Shown here in pieces: positions 44,018-53,461 of a DNA stretch of 64,000 bases (within the stretch, counting starts at the first letter, position 1; every line of letters begins with the position of its first letter). A program made the translations under genes and the position numbers. Origin of the DNA: Bacteroidota bacterium (GTDB lineage: Bacteria; Bacteroidota; Ignavibacteria; Kapaibacteriales; Kapaibacteriaceae); contig JAFDZT010000002.1 in assembly GCA_018266735.1 (NCBI GenBank), positions 78,309 to 142,308 of the forward strand, read 5' to 3'. Under the pieces are notes generated by a model. It was not told the origin of the DNA. It saw only the letters and a program-made list of their open reading frames with translations, and searched no databases.

Positions 44018-45242
44018 GACCTTCCTCCTTGCCACCTTCGTGTTCCTTGCCGCTTGCACTACAGTGTTGGCGCAGAACTGTGAAGAGCTGCAGGTCTTGC
44101 CCGGTGACGAGCACCTTGTGGACCATGGCGTGGATTCCACCGGACATTGGTGGGCCATCACACAACCATATACGTCGTTCTACCATTTGTATGTCGATGG
44201 AAAACGATTCGGTCCGTACTCGGAGATCGGCAAGCCTGTCTTTGCCAACGACGGATCGACGTGGGCCGCAGCGGCAACCATCAACACCGTCGTGCGGATC
44301 CTTACACCGGGCAAGGCCATTTCTGTAAACGGCACGGCCATCATCTCGTTGTTCTTCGCACCGCGTGCACCGGTGCTCTGTATGGTCACACGACGAGATT
44401 CCTTGATCACGTTCTCGAATGGCACCACGTCGGTGCAGGTGCTCTTTCCGGTGGGCCATTACACCACCGACCCCGATGGCGTGCATCTCGCCTATGTGGG
44501 TCAGCGTGGCGCTGTCCAAGCGATCGTGCTTGATGGCACCGAAGGGCAGACAGCAGATCGGATCGTCCTCGCCGGTATGTGGTCGGATGGTAGTCCGGTC
44601 TACTCCATGCAGAACGGACCATCCACGTCGGTGAACATTGGCACCCGCAGCATTGTCTCGAATGTGCAGGGCATTCGATCGCTGCAAGTGAATCGGGCCG
44701 GTACAGCCGTGGGCTTCATTTGTGAACGGGCCGGTGGATCGATGTTCGCATGCACCTACTCGGACGAGATGGTGGAACCATGGTTCGGTCCGCCCTGCGA
44801 CAACATCTCACAGCTTGTGTTGCATCCGTTCGACGCACTTGTGGCCTATTACGGCATTCGAAATCTTGCGCGGAGCGTCTTCTATGCTGCGGCCGATTAT
44901 CCGGCCGGACTGGAGACCGGACAGATCGTCTTCACCACCAATGGCGCAACGATGGCGTATCTGAGCCGGGATGGCGACGACTACATCAGCTTGAACGGAC
45001 GTCGCTATCGCATGTCGTCGAAGGTCTCCGTTGGTGCCGCCATTGCCGTGCATCCGACAGAGCCCGTCCTTGCGTATAGCACGTCGACGTCCATCGTCAT
45101 GTGGGATATCGAGCGTTCCGGCTACAAGCTTGGAAAGATGTGCGACCGTGTGGCAGATGCCGTCTACGTGCGCAAGAGCAATGCATTTCAGACCACCGGA
45201 CAGTTCAACGATCGGCTGTATTTACTCACGTGCCGACCATAG
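44004..45242 (+). CDS. Exported beta-propeller-like protein of unknown function
   Basis: 412 residues. The signal sequence has a possible lipobox (FLAAC, Cys near 17), or an ordinary cleavage after VLAQ. The mature part is beta-rich, with repeated strands such as ISLFFAPRAPVLC, DPDGVHLAYVGQRG and TNGATMAYLSRDGDDY, weakly reminiscent of WD40/PD40 propellers. It is not a recognised family. The ATG at 44004 overlaps the cyclo-ligase stop by 14 bp. It probably acts in the periplasm or on the surface. Confidence 0.75.
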   Translation: MSLSKTFLLATFVFLAACTTVLAQNCEELQVLPGDEHLVDHGVDSTGHWWAITQPYTSFYHLYVDGKRFGPYSEIGKPVFANDGSTWAAAATINTVVRILTPGKAISVNGTAIISLFFAPRAPVLCMVTRRDSLITFSNGTTSVQVLFPVGHYTTDPDGVHLAYVGQRGAVQAIVLDGTEGQTADRIVLAGMWSDGSPVYSMQNGPSTSVNIGTRSIVSNVQGIRSLQVNRAGTAVGFICERAGGSMFACTYSDEMVEPWFGPPCDNISQLVLHPFDALVAYYGIRNLARSVFYAAADYPAGLETGQIVFTTNGATMAYLSRDGDDYISLNGRRYRMSSKVSVGAAIAVHPTEPVLAYSTSTSIVMWDIERSGYKLGKMCDRVADAVYVRKSNAFQTTGQFNDRLYLLTCRP

Positions 45243-45261
45243 TTCCTCGGCACCCGCTCCG

Positions 45262-45269
45262 TATCTTTG
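45262..45269 (+). promoter_or_regulatory. -7 promoter box (TATCTTTG) for the biotin carrier gene
   Basis: Exact TAnnTTTG, same sequence as the M20 box, ending 3 nt before the ATG at 45273 and preceded by TCCG. It is the tightest promoter-to-start spacing in the window, so the transcript must be leaderless if this is the promoter. Confidence 0.68.
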
Positions 45270-45272
45270 CCC

Positions 45273-45794
45273 ATGCGCTTCATTGTCCATACCGGCCATC
45301 AAGGCCACTTGCAAGCCGTTGAACTTCACGCTTCAAATGTGGCCGTCAGTGATGACGTCACGGTGAACCTTGTTGCAACGGACCGACCGAACATCTTCTC
45401 CGCCACCGTCGATGGGCGCACCTTTCCGGTGGTGCTCACGAGCGATGGCGTATCGACCGTCCATGTGGATCTGAACGGCTATCGGTACGACGTGGAAGTG
45501 TATCGAGAGCATCATCAAGAGCTGCTCTCCATGCTCGTTTCGAGTGCTGCATCGCATGCACGCACGGTGAAGATCTCGGCACCGATGCCGGGCCTGATCA
45601 AATCTGTGAATGTTGCCGACGGTGCAACGGTGCGCAAAGGCGATGTGCTCTTCACGCTCGAGGCGATGAAGATGGAGAATGCCATCAAGTGTCCGCTGAA
45701 TGGCACGATCAAGAACATTTCCGTTGGCGATGGCGTTGCAGTTGAAAAGGGTGTCGTCTTGTGCATGGTAGAATCTTCCGGAGCGTCGGCATGA
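45273..45794 (+). CDS. Biotin carboxyl carrier domain protein
   Basis: 173 residues. A beta-rich N-terminal region of unclear family (about 1-95) precedes a biotinyl domain (about 98-170) with APMPGLIKSVNV and the biotinylation motif EAMKMEN, in which Lys133 is the biotin attachment site. It probably carries CO2 for an acyl-CoA carboxylase. A candidate partner, the carboxyltransferase at 57608-59275, lies about 12 kb away. No biotin carboxylase is in the window. The start ATG at 45273 is chosen over a TTG at 45267 that lies within the promoter box. Confidence 0.9.
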   Translation: MRFIVHTGHQGHLQAVELHASNVAVSDDVTVNLVATDRPNIFSATVDGRTFPVVLTSDGVSTVHVDLNGYRYDVEVYREHHQELLSMLVSSAASHARTVKISAPMPGLIKSVNVADGATVRKGDVLFTLEAMKMENAIKCPLNGTIKNISVGDGVAVEKGVVLCMVESSGASA

Positions 45795-47125
45795 TCACAC
45801 GTGTTCTCCTGTTTCTCGCATTGGCAGCATGTGCGTCCACGGTGAGTGAGGCACAGACCTGGCGCGCACTCGGCGCAACAGCACCGTATGTGCATCGCAT
45901 CAAGGTTTGGAATGAGAACACCGTGATCGTTTGTGCCGACTCGGCGCCGCCGCTCTACGAGGATGTGAACCAGCCGATGGAATACTACTCCGGTGAAGGA
46001 TATCAGATCAGCGTCGACGGGGGAATGACGTTCTCCGCACCCAGCCTGAAGGGATTCTCCGTCCGTGATATCCTTCGTGTTCGCGGTGCCGAACAAACGT
46101 GGATCGCCGCTGTTGCGCGGCCATTCTCTGCGCAAGGAGGCACAGTGCGCTCTCTCGACGGGGGAGCAACATGGTCCACGACACCCGACAACAGTACTGT
46201 CACCTTCGAACAACTGATCGCCGCTCCTTCTGTTGCTCCGTACAAAGTCTATGCAGCAGCCAGCAATACCAGCGAAGGCATTCAAGTGTCGATGGATACC
46301 GGACGTACCTTCAATCGTGTGGTCGACATCCCGGTGCAATCGCGATCCATCGCCATCTCTAAAGCCGACACGTCGCTGATGTTCATGGCCGGTGATGCAC
46401 GTCACCTTGCCGGCGTCTTCGTTTCGAAGGATGGAGGGGTGACATGGCGGAAGGATACGAGCGGACTCGAGGGCAAGCGCATTCTCTGCGTCACTCCGTC
46501 GGCCTTCAACGCCCATGTGGTCTATTGCGGTACCGACAGCATCGTTGGCAACGTCACCGTTGGTTCGGGCATCTATCGTTCACTCGATACCGGAAAGACG
46601 TGGCATGCGTTGCGTGGACCGAAGAACGCTCGCATCTGGCAGATCGTCGAACATCCATCGGAAGATCGCACACTGATCGCAGCCGGAGATGCGACGGGCG
46701 TGTGGATCACGACGAACTGGGGTGACGGTTGGGAACAATGGAACGACGGCATGCCAAGCAACGTGGTGGTGCGCACGATAGAACTCGCCACAGCGACACC
46801 TGCCTCGAAGAAGCTTGTTGCCTATGCCGGTACCTATGGAAATGGCATCTACAAAAGCGGAGAGATCACGACGCATGTCGATGAAGTGTCCAACTCCGAG
46901 ACCACGATGTTGTTCACTCCCAATCCTGTGAACGACCAACTCCGATTGACGGTATCACCGTCCGGAACCACCGTGTTCGTGCGAGATCTGCAGGGGCGTG
47001 TAGTGTTGGAAACAATGGCGACCACACCAACCATCTCCGTGGCCCATCTTGTGCCCGGCGTCTATGTGCTTTCGCTCGTGAACGAGCAACAGCAGCGCAC
47101 GCAGTTGCTGCAGATCTTGCGCTGA
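45791..47125 (+). CDS. T9SS-sorted protein with BNR/sialidase-like repeats
   Basis: 444 residues: a signal peptide (MITRVLLFLALAACAS..SEAQ), then beta-propeller-like BNR/YCF48-type repeats with Asp-box-like motifs (SVDGGMTFSAP, SLDGGATWSTTP, SKDGGVTWRKD, SLDTGKTWHAL), and a C-terminal type A T9SS sorting domain (about 365-444) with FTPNPVNDQLRL, VFVRDLQGRVV and LVPGVYVLSL. Family knowledge: the tail directs export by the type IX system and is removed, leaving the protein secreted or surface-attached. It overlaps the biotin carrier gene by 4 bp. No T9SS core gene is in the window. Confidence 0.9.
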   Translation: MITRVLLFLALAACASTVSEAQTWRALGATAPYVHRIKVWNENTVIVCADSAPPLYEDVNQPMEYYSGEGYQISVDGGMTFSAPSLKGFSVRDILRVRGAEQTWIAAVARPFSAQGGTVRSLDGGATWSTTPDNSTVTFEQLIAAPSVAPYKVYAAASNTSEGIQVSMDTGRTFNRVVDIPVQSRSIAISKADTSLMFMAGDARHLAGVFVSKDGGVTWRKDTSGLEGKRILCVTPSAFNAHVVYCGTDSIVGNVTVGSGIYRSLDTGKTWHALRGPKNARIWQIVEHPSEDRTLIAAGDATGVWITTNWGDGWEQWNDGMPSNVVVRTIELATATPASKKLVAYAGTYGNGIYKSGEITTHVDEVSNSETTMLFTPNPVNDQLRLTVSPSGTTVFVRDLQGRVVLETMATTPTISVAHLVPGVYVLSLVNEQQQRTQLLQILR

Positions 47126-47139
47126 CCTTGCCGCCTTGC

Positions 47140-48072
47140 CTATCCTTCCAGAAGCAAGGTCTGCCATGCCTCTTCGATCTTGTCGAGGGCTAGGAATGCC
47201 TTGGCGATGCGTTGCAGTTGTGCACGGTCATGTGTGCGTTGCAAGGCGAGCAGCACATACAGCGCCGCTTCCGGATCGTTGTTGGCAAGTTCGATCTCCA
47301 CAGAGTCGGCACGGAACTCGCGATCGAATCGCGGGAACGATCCATCGAGCATTGGCAACACCTGCACGCCGGCGAGTTTTGCCAGGTCGTTGCCGGTCAA
47401 CACCGTACTCTCCCGAATATGATGGGGCAGCGCATCCACGCCGATCCCGTTCCACCGCGGCTTTTGCACTTCGAAGATGCTGTTGACATCGGCACGACAG
47501 TAGTAGTCATAGCCCATGCGAGCCACAAGGTCCATGCGTCGAGGATCCACCTTCCCGTCGACCAATACGGAGTCCGCCACGTGGAAGCACACCACTTCCA
47601 GAAGCATGATGTTCCCATTTCCGCCAAGGTCGCGGCGAAGCTCGATGTTCTGCATCAGCTTGCATTCCATCTGATAGGCCGACTCTTGCACTCGCGGGGG
47701 AGCTACGAGCACGGAAGGCACCTTCGACAGTCCGCTCTTCTCGAACTCGTCCACGCCCTTCTCATACTCACACGAAGCGAGGTTCATGCTCTCGACCATT
47801 GCGTACGATACGGTATTCACCACGCATTCGCCCGTTTCGAGGATGTTCAGCCACGTGTCCTTGGCCTTTCCGGTCTTGGCCGCAATGGCAGGCCCGATGG
47901 CAAGGATCGGCGGTTTGGATGAATAGGCATTGAAAAACGAGAACGGACTCAGGTTGTGGTTCCCTTGGGAATCCATGCTGGAAACGAGGGCTATCGGGCG
48001 TGGGGCCACTCCGCTCAGCAGGAATTGATGGCGTTCACGGTGGGCGAGGTCGGCAGGGTAAATGGTTTTCAT
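47140..48072 (-). CDS. Flavin reductase-like FMN-binding protein with C-terminal extension
   Basis: 310 residues. The N-terminal about 215 residues match the flavin reductase/FMN-binding split-barrel family: SGVAPRPIALVSSMDSQGNHNLSPFSFFNAYSSKPPI, ETGECVVNTV, and LGGNGNIMLLEVV. The last about 90 residues form a helical extension (ALYVLLALQRTHDRAQLQRIAKAFL) absent from short family members. It may use FMN for reduction of an unknown substrate. It converges on the T9SS gene (14-bp gap). The ATG is 4 nt after a variant box (TACATTCG) on the minus strand, overlapping the opposite promoter of the peptide importer. Confidence 0.85.
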   Translation of the reverse strand: MKTIYPADLAHRERHQFLLSGVAPRPIALVSSMDSQGNHNLSPFSFFNAYSSKPPILAIGPAIAAKTGKAKDTWLNILETGECVVNTVSYAMVESMNLASCEYEKGVDEFEKSGLSKVPSVLVAPPRVQESAYQMECKLMQNIELRRDLGGNGNIMLLEVVCFHVADSVLVDGKVDPRRMDLVARMGYDYYCRADVNSIFEVQKPRWNGIGVDALPHHIRESTVLTGNDLAKLAGVQVLPMLDGSFPRFDREFRADSVEIELANNDPEAALYVLLALQRTHDRAQLQRIAKAFLALDKIEEAWQTLLLEG

Positions 48073-48076
48073 ACCG

Positions 48077-48090
48077 CGAATGTATATTTG
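48077..48090. promoter_or_regulatory. Overlapping divergent -7 boxes for the peptide importer and the flavin reductase-like gene
   Basis: Plus strand: TATATTTG at 48083-48090, an exact TAnnTTTG match, 44 nt before the importer ATG. Minus strand: TACATTCG at 48084-48077, a TTCG variant, 4 nt before the ATG at 48072. The two boxes share bases 48083-48084, so the two promoters cannot easily be occupied together. Confidence 0.55.
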
Positions 48091-48134
48091 CCAGTTCGTA
48101 TTACGAAACGCCGTGTTTCATTTCAGGAGCTGTT

Positions 48135-50099
48135 ATGACGTCAAGATTGCGTTCACGTGTCTGGATCACCCTTGTGGTCGGCCTTTGTTGTGTTTCACTC
48201 CTTTCCACCGGCTGTAAACGGCGAGCACAAAACGCAAGCGCAAACTTGAACATCAAGAACACCTGGCACAAGATAGACACTCCGCCGGGAGCAGACCCCA
48301 GCGTTCCTGATACGCTTGGTGGAAACGGCTTCGAGAAAGTGGCAGAACAACTTGGATTTGTAACGTACACGCCAACGGAAGAGGACATCAAGCTCTTCAC
48401 CGATCCGAATGCGAAGACCGGTGGACAGATCACCTTCACAGAAACGGCATTCCCGGCAACGTTCCGTCCGGAAGGACAAGGTTCGTCGCTCGCTCAGATC
48501 TTCGATATCAAGGCCATGGTGTATGAGGCGCTTGTCAGCCAGCACCCCATCACCCTCGAAACAGCTCCATCCCTTGCATCACATTGGAAGATCAGTGCCG
48601 ACAAGAAGACCTTCACATTCCGCATCGATCCGCGTGCTCGCTTCAGCGATGGTAGTCCGGTGGTCGCCGAAGATGTTGTGGCAACGTGGAAGCTCATGAC
48701 GGACCCTTCACTCCTTGAACCTTCCGCTGCGCTTGTGTACGGAAAGTTCGAGCAACCGGTGGCAAAGTCGAAGTACATCGTTGAAGTGCAAGCCAAGACC
48801 GTGAACTTCCGCAATCTGCTGTACTTCGGTTCCTCGATGTTGATCTTCTCGTCGAAGGAGATCGGTAGCCTCACCGGAACGGAATTCCTGGAGAAGTTCA
48901 ACACCAACATGCCGCTTGGAACGGGTGAGTACATTGTCCTGCAATCAGACATCAAGTCCGGACAGTCCTACTCGCTCACACGTCGCGACGACTACTGGGC
49001 CAAGGACGAGATCCTGAACAAATCGAGCGGGAACTTCGACAAGATCAACTATGTGGTGGTCAAGGACAATCCGGAACTCGAGTACGAGAAGTTCAAGGCA
49101 GGGGAGACGGATGTCTTCCGCTTCACCATGTCGACAACAGAGAAGTGGGTCAACGACACGAAGTACGATGCCATCGCCAACGGTTATGTCCAACGTCGAC
49201 GGATCTTCACCGACGGTCCGATGGGCACACAGGGTATCACCTTCAACATGCGTAAGCCGCCGTTCGACGACATGCGCATTCGCAAGGCCCTCATGATGTG
49301 CTTCCCACGTCAACAACTGATCGAGAAGCTGCTCTACAACGAGTACGAATCCTACGACACCTACTATCCGAACTCGATCTTCGCCAATCCGACGAACCCG
49401 CCGATGAAGTACGATCCGGAAATGGCGCAGAAGCTTCTCGCCGAAGCGGGTTGGAAGACGCGTAATTCTGATGGTATCCTCACGAAGAACGGCAAGCCGT
49501 TCGTGATCGACCTTCCGATCCAGAAGCCACTCGAGCGTTTCCTTACGCCATACCAGCAGGAACTCCGTAAGGTTGGTATCGACCTTCGCTTGAAGTTCAT
49601 GGATTGGAATGCCATCATCAAGAACATCGACGAACGGAACTTCAGTGTCTTCGCCTTTGGATATTCTGGCTTGGTGACACCGAATCCAGAGACGTCGCTG
49701 AAGAGCACGTTGGCCGATAAGAACGACAACAACAACATCCAAGGCTTCAAGAACGCTCGCGTGGACGAGCTTCTCGATGCCTATGATTCTACGTTCTCGA
49801 TCAACGGTCAGCGCGATATCGTTCGCGAGATCGACGGTATTGCCTACAACACCTACATGTCCGGCTTCTGGTGGAATCCAAAGGGTATCCGCGTTGCCCA
49901 CTGGAACAAGTTCGGCATGCCTGCCTACGGATTGCCAAAGACCGGTCAGCTCTCCTACGTCTATCGCACCATCGCCGGCTCCTGGTGGTATGATGCCGAC
50001 AAGGTGGCTGCTCTCGAAGAAGCACGTAAGAACAAGAAGCCTCTCGAGGGTCCAAAGGACGTGATCGAGATGAAGTTCTGGAAGGAATACAAGAAGTAA
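48135..50099 (+). CDS. Peptide ABC transporter substrate-binding lipoprotein (Yej/Opp type)
   Basis: 654 residues. The signal and lipobox (LLSTGC, Cys about 26) predict a lipoprotein. The rest is a family-5 extracellular solute-binding fold, with WKISADKKTFTFRIDPRARFSDGSPVVAEDV, the hinge region, and a C-terminal NTYMSGFWWNPKG segment. It probably captures oligopeptides in the periplasm for the adjacent permeases. The ATG is preceded by CAGGAG. It is first in a run of binding protein, two permeases, two ATPases and a TonB-C protein. Confidence 0.92.
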   Translation: MTSRLRSRVWITLVVGLCCVSLLSTGCKRRAQNASANLNIKNTWHKIDTPPGADPSVPDTLGGNGFEKVAEQLGFVTYTPTEEDIKLFTDPNAKTGGQITFTETAFPATFRPEGQGSSLAQIFDIKAMVYEALVSQHPITLETAPSLASHWKISADKKTFTFRIDPRARFSDGSPVVAEDVVATWKLMTDPSLLEPSAALVYGKFEQPVAKSKYIVEVQAKTVNFRNLLYFGSSMLIFSSKEIGSLTGTEFLEKFNTNMPLGTGEYIVLQSDIKSGQSYSLTRRDDYWAKDEILNKSSGNFDKINYVVVKDNPELEYEKFKAGETDVFRFTMSTTEKWVNDTKYDAIANGYVQRRRIFTDGPMGTQGITFNMRKPPFDDMRIRKALMMCFPRQQLIEKLLYNEYESYDTYYPNSIFANPTNPPMKYDPEMAQKLLAEAGWKTRNSDGILTKNGKPFVIDLPIQKPLERFLTPYQQELRKVGIDLRLKFMDWNAIIKNIDERNFSVFAFGYSGLVTPNPETSLKSTLADKNDNNNIQGFKNARVDELLDAYDSTFSINGQRDIVREIDGIAYNTYMSGFWWNPKGIRVAHWNKFGMPAYGLPKTGQLSYVYRTIAGSWWYDADKVAALEEARKNKKPLEGPKDVIEMKFWKEYKK

Positions 50100-50102
50100 C
50101 CT

Positions 50103-51338
50103 ATGCTGCAGTACTTCATTCGACGACTCCTTCTTGCCATTCCAACGTTCTTCGGTTGTACCATCGTCGTGTTCTTCATTGTGCAATACGCACCGGGAGG
50201 AGCCTACGAGCAACAGATGAATGCCTTGAAGAAAGGCGGAGGGTCCGAGGGCGGCGGATCCGCGCTTGGAGCGGAAGGCATGACCATTCCGCCTAGTCAA
50301 CTTGAAGCTCTCCAACGCTACCACCAGGTGAACGAGCCCGTGTGGAAGCGCTATATGATCTGGTTAGGATTGATCCCACGTCCGGTAGACGACTATCTCA
50401 CCAAGATCGGCGAGCCACGCAACGTTGGTGCCGGCCTACGCGTGATCGCCAAACCGAATGCATCGGGTACGCTTACCGTGTATGATGCCGTCGACACTAC
50501 GAAGGTGCTCTCCGAGTGGAGCGTCGATCCATCGAAGACCGAGAACAGTGTGTGGGTGTATCGCAAGGAGCGATCCGGACTGTTCACGCTCGACTTCGGC
50601 AGATCGTTCCAGTATCGCAAACCTGTCACCGAATTGATCGCAGAGCGGATCCATATCTCGACGCAGTTCGGATTGATCGGCTTCGTGCTGAGCTATGTGG
50701 TGTGCTTCTACCTTGGTGTCCAAAAGGCACTACGGCATGGAAGTATGTTCGATGCCGCATCGTCTAGTGCTGTGCTCATTGCGTATTCCATGCCGGGATG
50801 GGCGGTTGGTGCTGTGCTCTTGGTGTTGCTCGGTGGAGGAAGTTTCTTGCAGATCTTTCCGACCGGCGGTTTCCAGTCCAACGACTACGACACGTTGTCG
50901 CTCATCGAGAAGATCGGTGACCGCATGTGGTACTTCATCCTGCCGACCATTGCCTACACCATCGGTGGTTTCGCATCTCTGACGTTGTTGATGAAGAACT
51001 CCTTGCTTGATACGCTCGGACAGGACTACATCCGTACGGCCTATGCAAAGGGTCTGCGTGAACAACGTGTTATCTGGATGCATGGCATGCGGAACTCCAT
51101 CATTCCGCTCATGGCAACCATCGGTGGAGTGATCTCTATCTTCCTCGCCAGCAACTATCTGATCGAAGTGGCCTTCAACATCGAAGGGATCGGCAAACTG
51201 TCGTTCGATGCCATCGTGTATCGAGATTCGAACGTCTTCTTTGCCTTTACGGTGATCAACGTGATCATCACACTGATCGGCTCCATCATTTCTGACTTCA
51301 TGCTCGCGCTGGTCGACCCGCGCATTCGCTTCCGCTAA
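50103..51338 (+). CDS. Peptide ABC transporter permease, YejB-like
   Basis: 411 residues, longer than ordinary OppB. One helix near the start (about 8-29) is followed by a large non-membrane insertion (about 35-185), then five helices. LDFGRSFQYRKPVTELI, RHGSMFDAASSSAVLIAYSMPGWAV and GGGSFLQIFPTGG resemble E. coli YejB, including the insertion. The EAA-type loop is around YAKGLREQRVIWMHGMRNS. It forms the channel with the next permease. Confidence 0.92.
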   Translation: MLQYFIRRLLLAIPTFFGCTIVVFFIVQYAPGGAYEQQMNALKKGGGSEGGGSALGAEGMTIPPSQLEALQRYHQVNEPVWKRYMIWLGLIPRPVDDYLTKIGEPRNVGAGLRVIAKPNASGTLTVYDAVDTTKVLSEWSVDPSKTENSVWVYRKERSGLFTLDFGRSFQYRKPVTELIAERIHISTQFGLIGFVLSYVVCFYLGVQKALRHGSMFDAASSSAVLIAYSMPGWAVGAVLLVLLGGGSFLQIFPTGGFQSNDYDTLSLIEKIGDRMWYFILPTIAYTIGGFASLTLLMKNSLLDTLGQDYIRTAYAKGLREQRVIWMHGMRNSIIPLMATIGGVISIFLASNYLIEVAFNIEGIGKLSFDAIVYRDSNVFFAFTVINVIITLIGSIISDFMLALVDPRIRFR

Positions 51339-51344
51339 CGCAAC

Positions 51345-52460
51345 ATGAGTACACCAACAACATCGCAGACGTTGTTTCAACGACGTTGGAAGAAGTTCAA
51401 AACACTTCGACGCGGATACTATTCGCTGGTCATCCTCCTTTCCGCCTTTGCCATCTCTTTCCTTCTTCCGTTGCTGATCAACGGCAAGGCCATTGTGGTC
51501 CATTACAACGGCAACACGTACTTCCCGGCCGTTCGCGATTGGGTCGCATCGTTGATACCGGTGGATGCATGGGCCCCATCGACCTACCATGCCGGCAAGG
51601 AGTTCGGTCTGGTCGGTGAAGAAGGGGATTGCGATTACCGAAAACTGGATGCGTTCTACGAACAGCAGAATGGCGACAATTGGGTCTTGATGCCCATCTA
51701 TCCGTTCGGTCCGAACGAAGACATCACACTTGCCGGCAATGAGAAGTTCATTGAGCCATTTGGCGCTGATGGGAATGGCTATCTGCGTCCATTCGGAACA
51801 GACGATCGCGGTCGCGACGTGCTATCGCGCATGGCCTATGGCTTCAAAGTATCGCTCTCCTTTGCATTGCTCGTAGCGCTGCTCGAATATCTGTTGGGTA
51901 TTCCGATCGGTGCCATCATGGGCTTCTTTGGCGGATGGATTGACGTCTTGATCCAACGCTTCATGGAGATCTGGGGATCGCTACCGTTCCTCTTCCTGAT
52001 CATCATCGTCGTGAGCATGATCGAGCCGAGCTTCATGTTGCTCGTGACGATGCTCACCATCTTCGCATGGCTCAGCATTGCCACGCAAATGCGTGCGCAG
52101 TTCTATCGTGAGAAGTCCAAGGACTATGTGGCTGCAGCCGTGAGCATCGGCGTACCAACATGGAAGATCATCCTCAAGCACATCTTCCCGAACACGCTCG
52201 TGCCGGTGATCACCTTCTTCCCATTCGCCCTTGTTGCGTCGATCTCGGCGCTTGTGTCGTTGGACTTCCTGGGCTTCGGACTCGCACCGCCCACACCGTC
52301 GTGGGGACAGATGATCGGCGTTGGTCTTGCCAACCTCACGAAGTATTGGCTCGTCGTCGTACCGATGGGTGCGATGTTCGTTACGCTCACGCTCGTTGTC
52401 TTCATTGGTGAAGGCGTGCGTGAGGCATTCGATCCGAAAGTATTCTCCCGACTGCGCTAA
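51345..52460 (+). CDS. Peptide ABC transporter permease, YejE-like
   Basis: 371 residues. RRGYYSLVILLSAF at the start and NGKAIVVHYNGNTYFPAV in a periplasmic insertion of about 110 residues are YejE features. The remaining five helices carry FGTDDRGRDVLSRMAYG and the EAA loop SIGVPTWKIILKHIFPN. It pairs with the YejB-like permease. Its stop shares one base with the next start (TAATG). Confidence 0.92.
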   Translation: MSTPTTSQTLFQRRWKKFKTLRRGYYSLVILLSAFAISFLLPLLINGKAIVVHYNGNTYFPAVRDWVASLIPVDAWAPSTYHAGKEFGLVGEEGDCDYRKLDAFYEQQNGDNWVLMPIYPFGPNEDITLAGNEKFIEPFGADGNGYLRPFGTDDRGRDVLSRMAYGFKVSLSFALLVALLEYLLGIPIGAIMGFFGGWIDVLIQRFMEIWGSLPFLFLIIIVVSMIEPSFMLLVTMLTIFAWLSIATQMRAQFYREKSKDYVAAAVSIGVPTWKIILKHIFPNTLVPVITFFPFALVASISALVSLDFLGFGLAPPTPSWGQMIGVGLANLTKYWLVVVPMGAMFVTLTLVVFIGEGVREAFDPKVFSRLR

Positions 52461-53461
52461 TGACCAACGAACCACTCCTGCAAGTCAACGACCTCAAGAC
52501 GTACTTCAACATCGAAGGAACGTGGGCCAAGGCCGTCGATGGTGTGACCTTCACCATTTACAAGGGCGAGGTCCTTGGCATCGTTGGCGAATCCGGCTCC
52601 GGAAAATCCGTCACGGCACTCTCACTCATGAAGCTCATTCCCGATCCACCGGGTCGGATCATGGGTGGCGAGATCCTCTTCAAGGGAACGGACATCGTAA
52701 AGTTGTCCTACGAAGAGATGTATCGCATTCGTGGCAAAGAGATCGCCATGATCTTCCAAGAGCCCATGACGTCGCTCAATCCTGTCTTCCGTGTGGGCAT
52801 GCAGATCGCAGAGGTGATCCAGACACACGACAAGATCTCGGCCAAGGAGGCAAGGGTGCGTGCGATCGACATGCTTCGTGCCGTTGGTATTCCCGATCCC
52901 GAAAAGCGTATCGACGATTATCCGCACCAGTTCTCCGGTGGGATGCGCCAGCGCGTGATGATCGCCATTGCCTTGGCATGTAATCCATCGCTGCTCATCG
53001 CCGACGAGCCGACAACGGCACTTGATGTGACGATCCAGGCACAGATCATCGATTTGATGCTGGAACTCAAGACCAAGCGCGAAGAAGCTGCCATTGTGCT
53101 CATCACGCACGACCTTGCCGTTGTTGCCGAAACATGCAACCGCGTGATCGTGATGTATGGTGGCAAGATCCAGGAAGTGGCCTCGGTCACCGACCTCTTC
53201 GAAACACCGTTGCATCCGTACACGAAGGGACTGTTGGCCTCCATCCCACGTCCGCTCAAAGACAAGTCCAAACACGAGCGCCTTGCCGCCATTCCCGGCA
53301 ACGTGCCCAGCATCATGAACCTGCCGATCGGATGCAAGTTCTGCACGCGCTGTGCGAGTAAGCAGGATGTGTGTGAAACAACGGAGCCACCATTGATCGA
53401 GATCACAGCGAATCACTTTGTTCGATGCCACTTCGTTCAGCCGCAAGGAGCAACGTCATGA
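52460..53461 (+). CDS. Peptide ABC transporter ATPase (OppD-like)
   Basis: 333 residues. Walker [10 protein letters not shown] (about 40-48), signature FSGGMRQRV, Walker [13 protein letters not shown] and an intact H-loop HDLAV, plus the C-terminal oligopeptide-transporter domain with a four-Cys iron-sulfur-like motif ([15 protein letters not shown]). It hydrolyses ATP to drive the two Yej-like permeases. It overlaps the OppF-like gene by 4 bp. Confidence 0.96.
   Translation: MTNEPLLQVNDLKTYFNIEGTWAKAVDGVTFTIYKGEVLGIVGESGSGKSVTALSLMKLIPDPPGRIMGGEILFKGTDIVKLSYEEMYRIRGKEIAMIFQEPMTSLNPVFRVGMQIAEVIQTHDKISAKEARVRAIDMLRAVGIPDPEKRIDDYPHQFSGGMRQRVMIAIALACNPSLLIADEPTTALDVTIQAQIIDLMLELKTKREEAAIVLITHDLAVVAETCNRVIVMYGGKIQEVASVTDLFETPLHPYTKGLLASIPRPLKDKSKHERLAAIPGNVPSIMNLPIGCKFCTRCASKQDVCETTEPPLIEITANHFVRCHFVQPQGATS

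Noticed and set aside
45267-45272. A TTG start six bases upstream for the biotin carrier
   Set aside because: It falls within the TATCTTTG promoter box, so transcription should begin after it. The ATG at 45273 is preferred.
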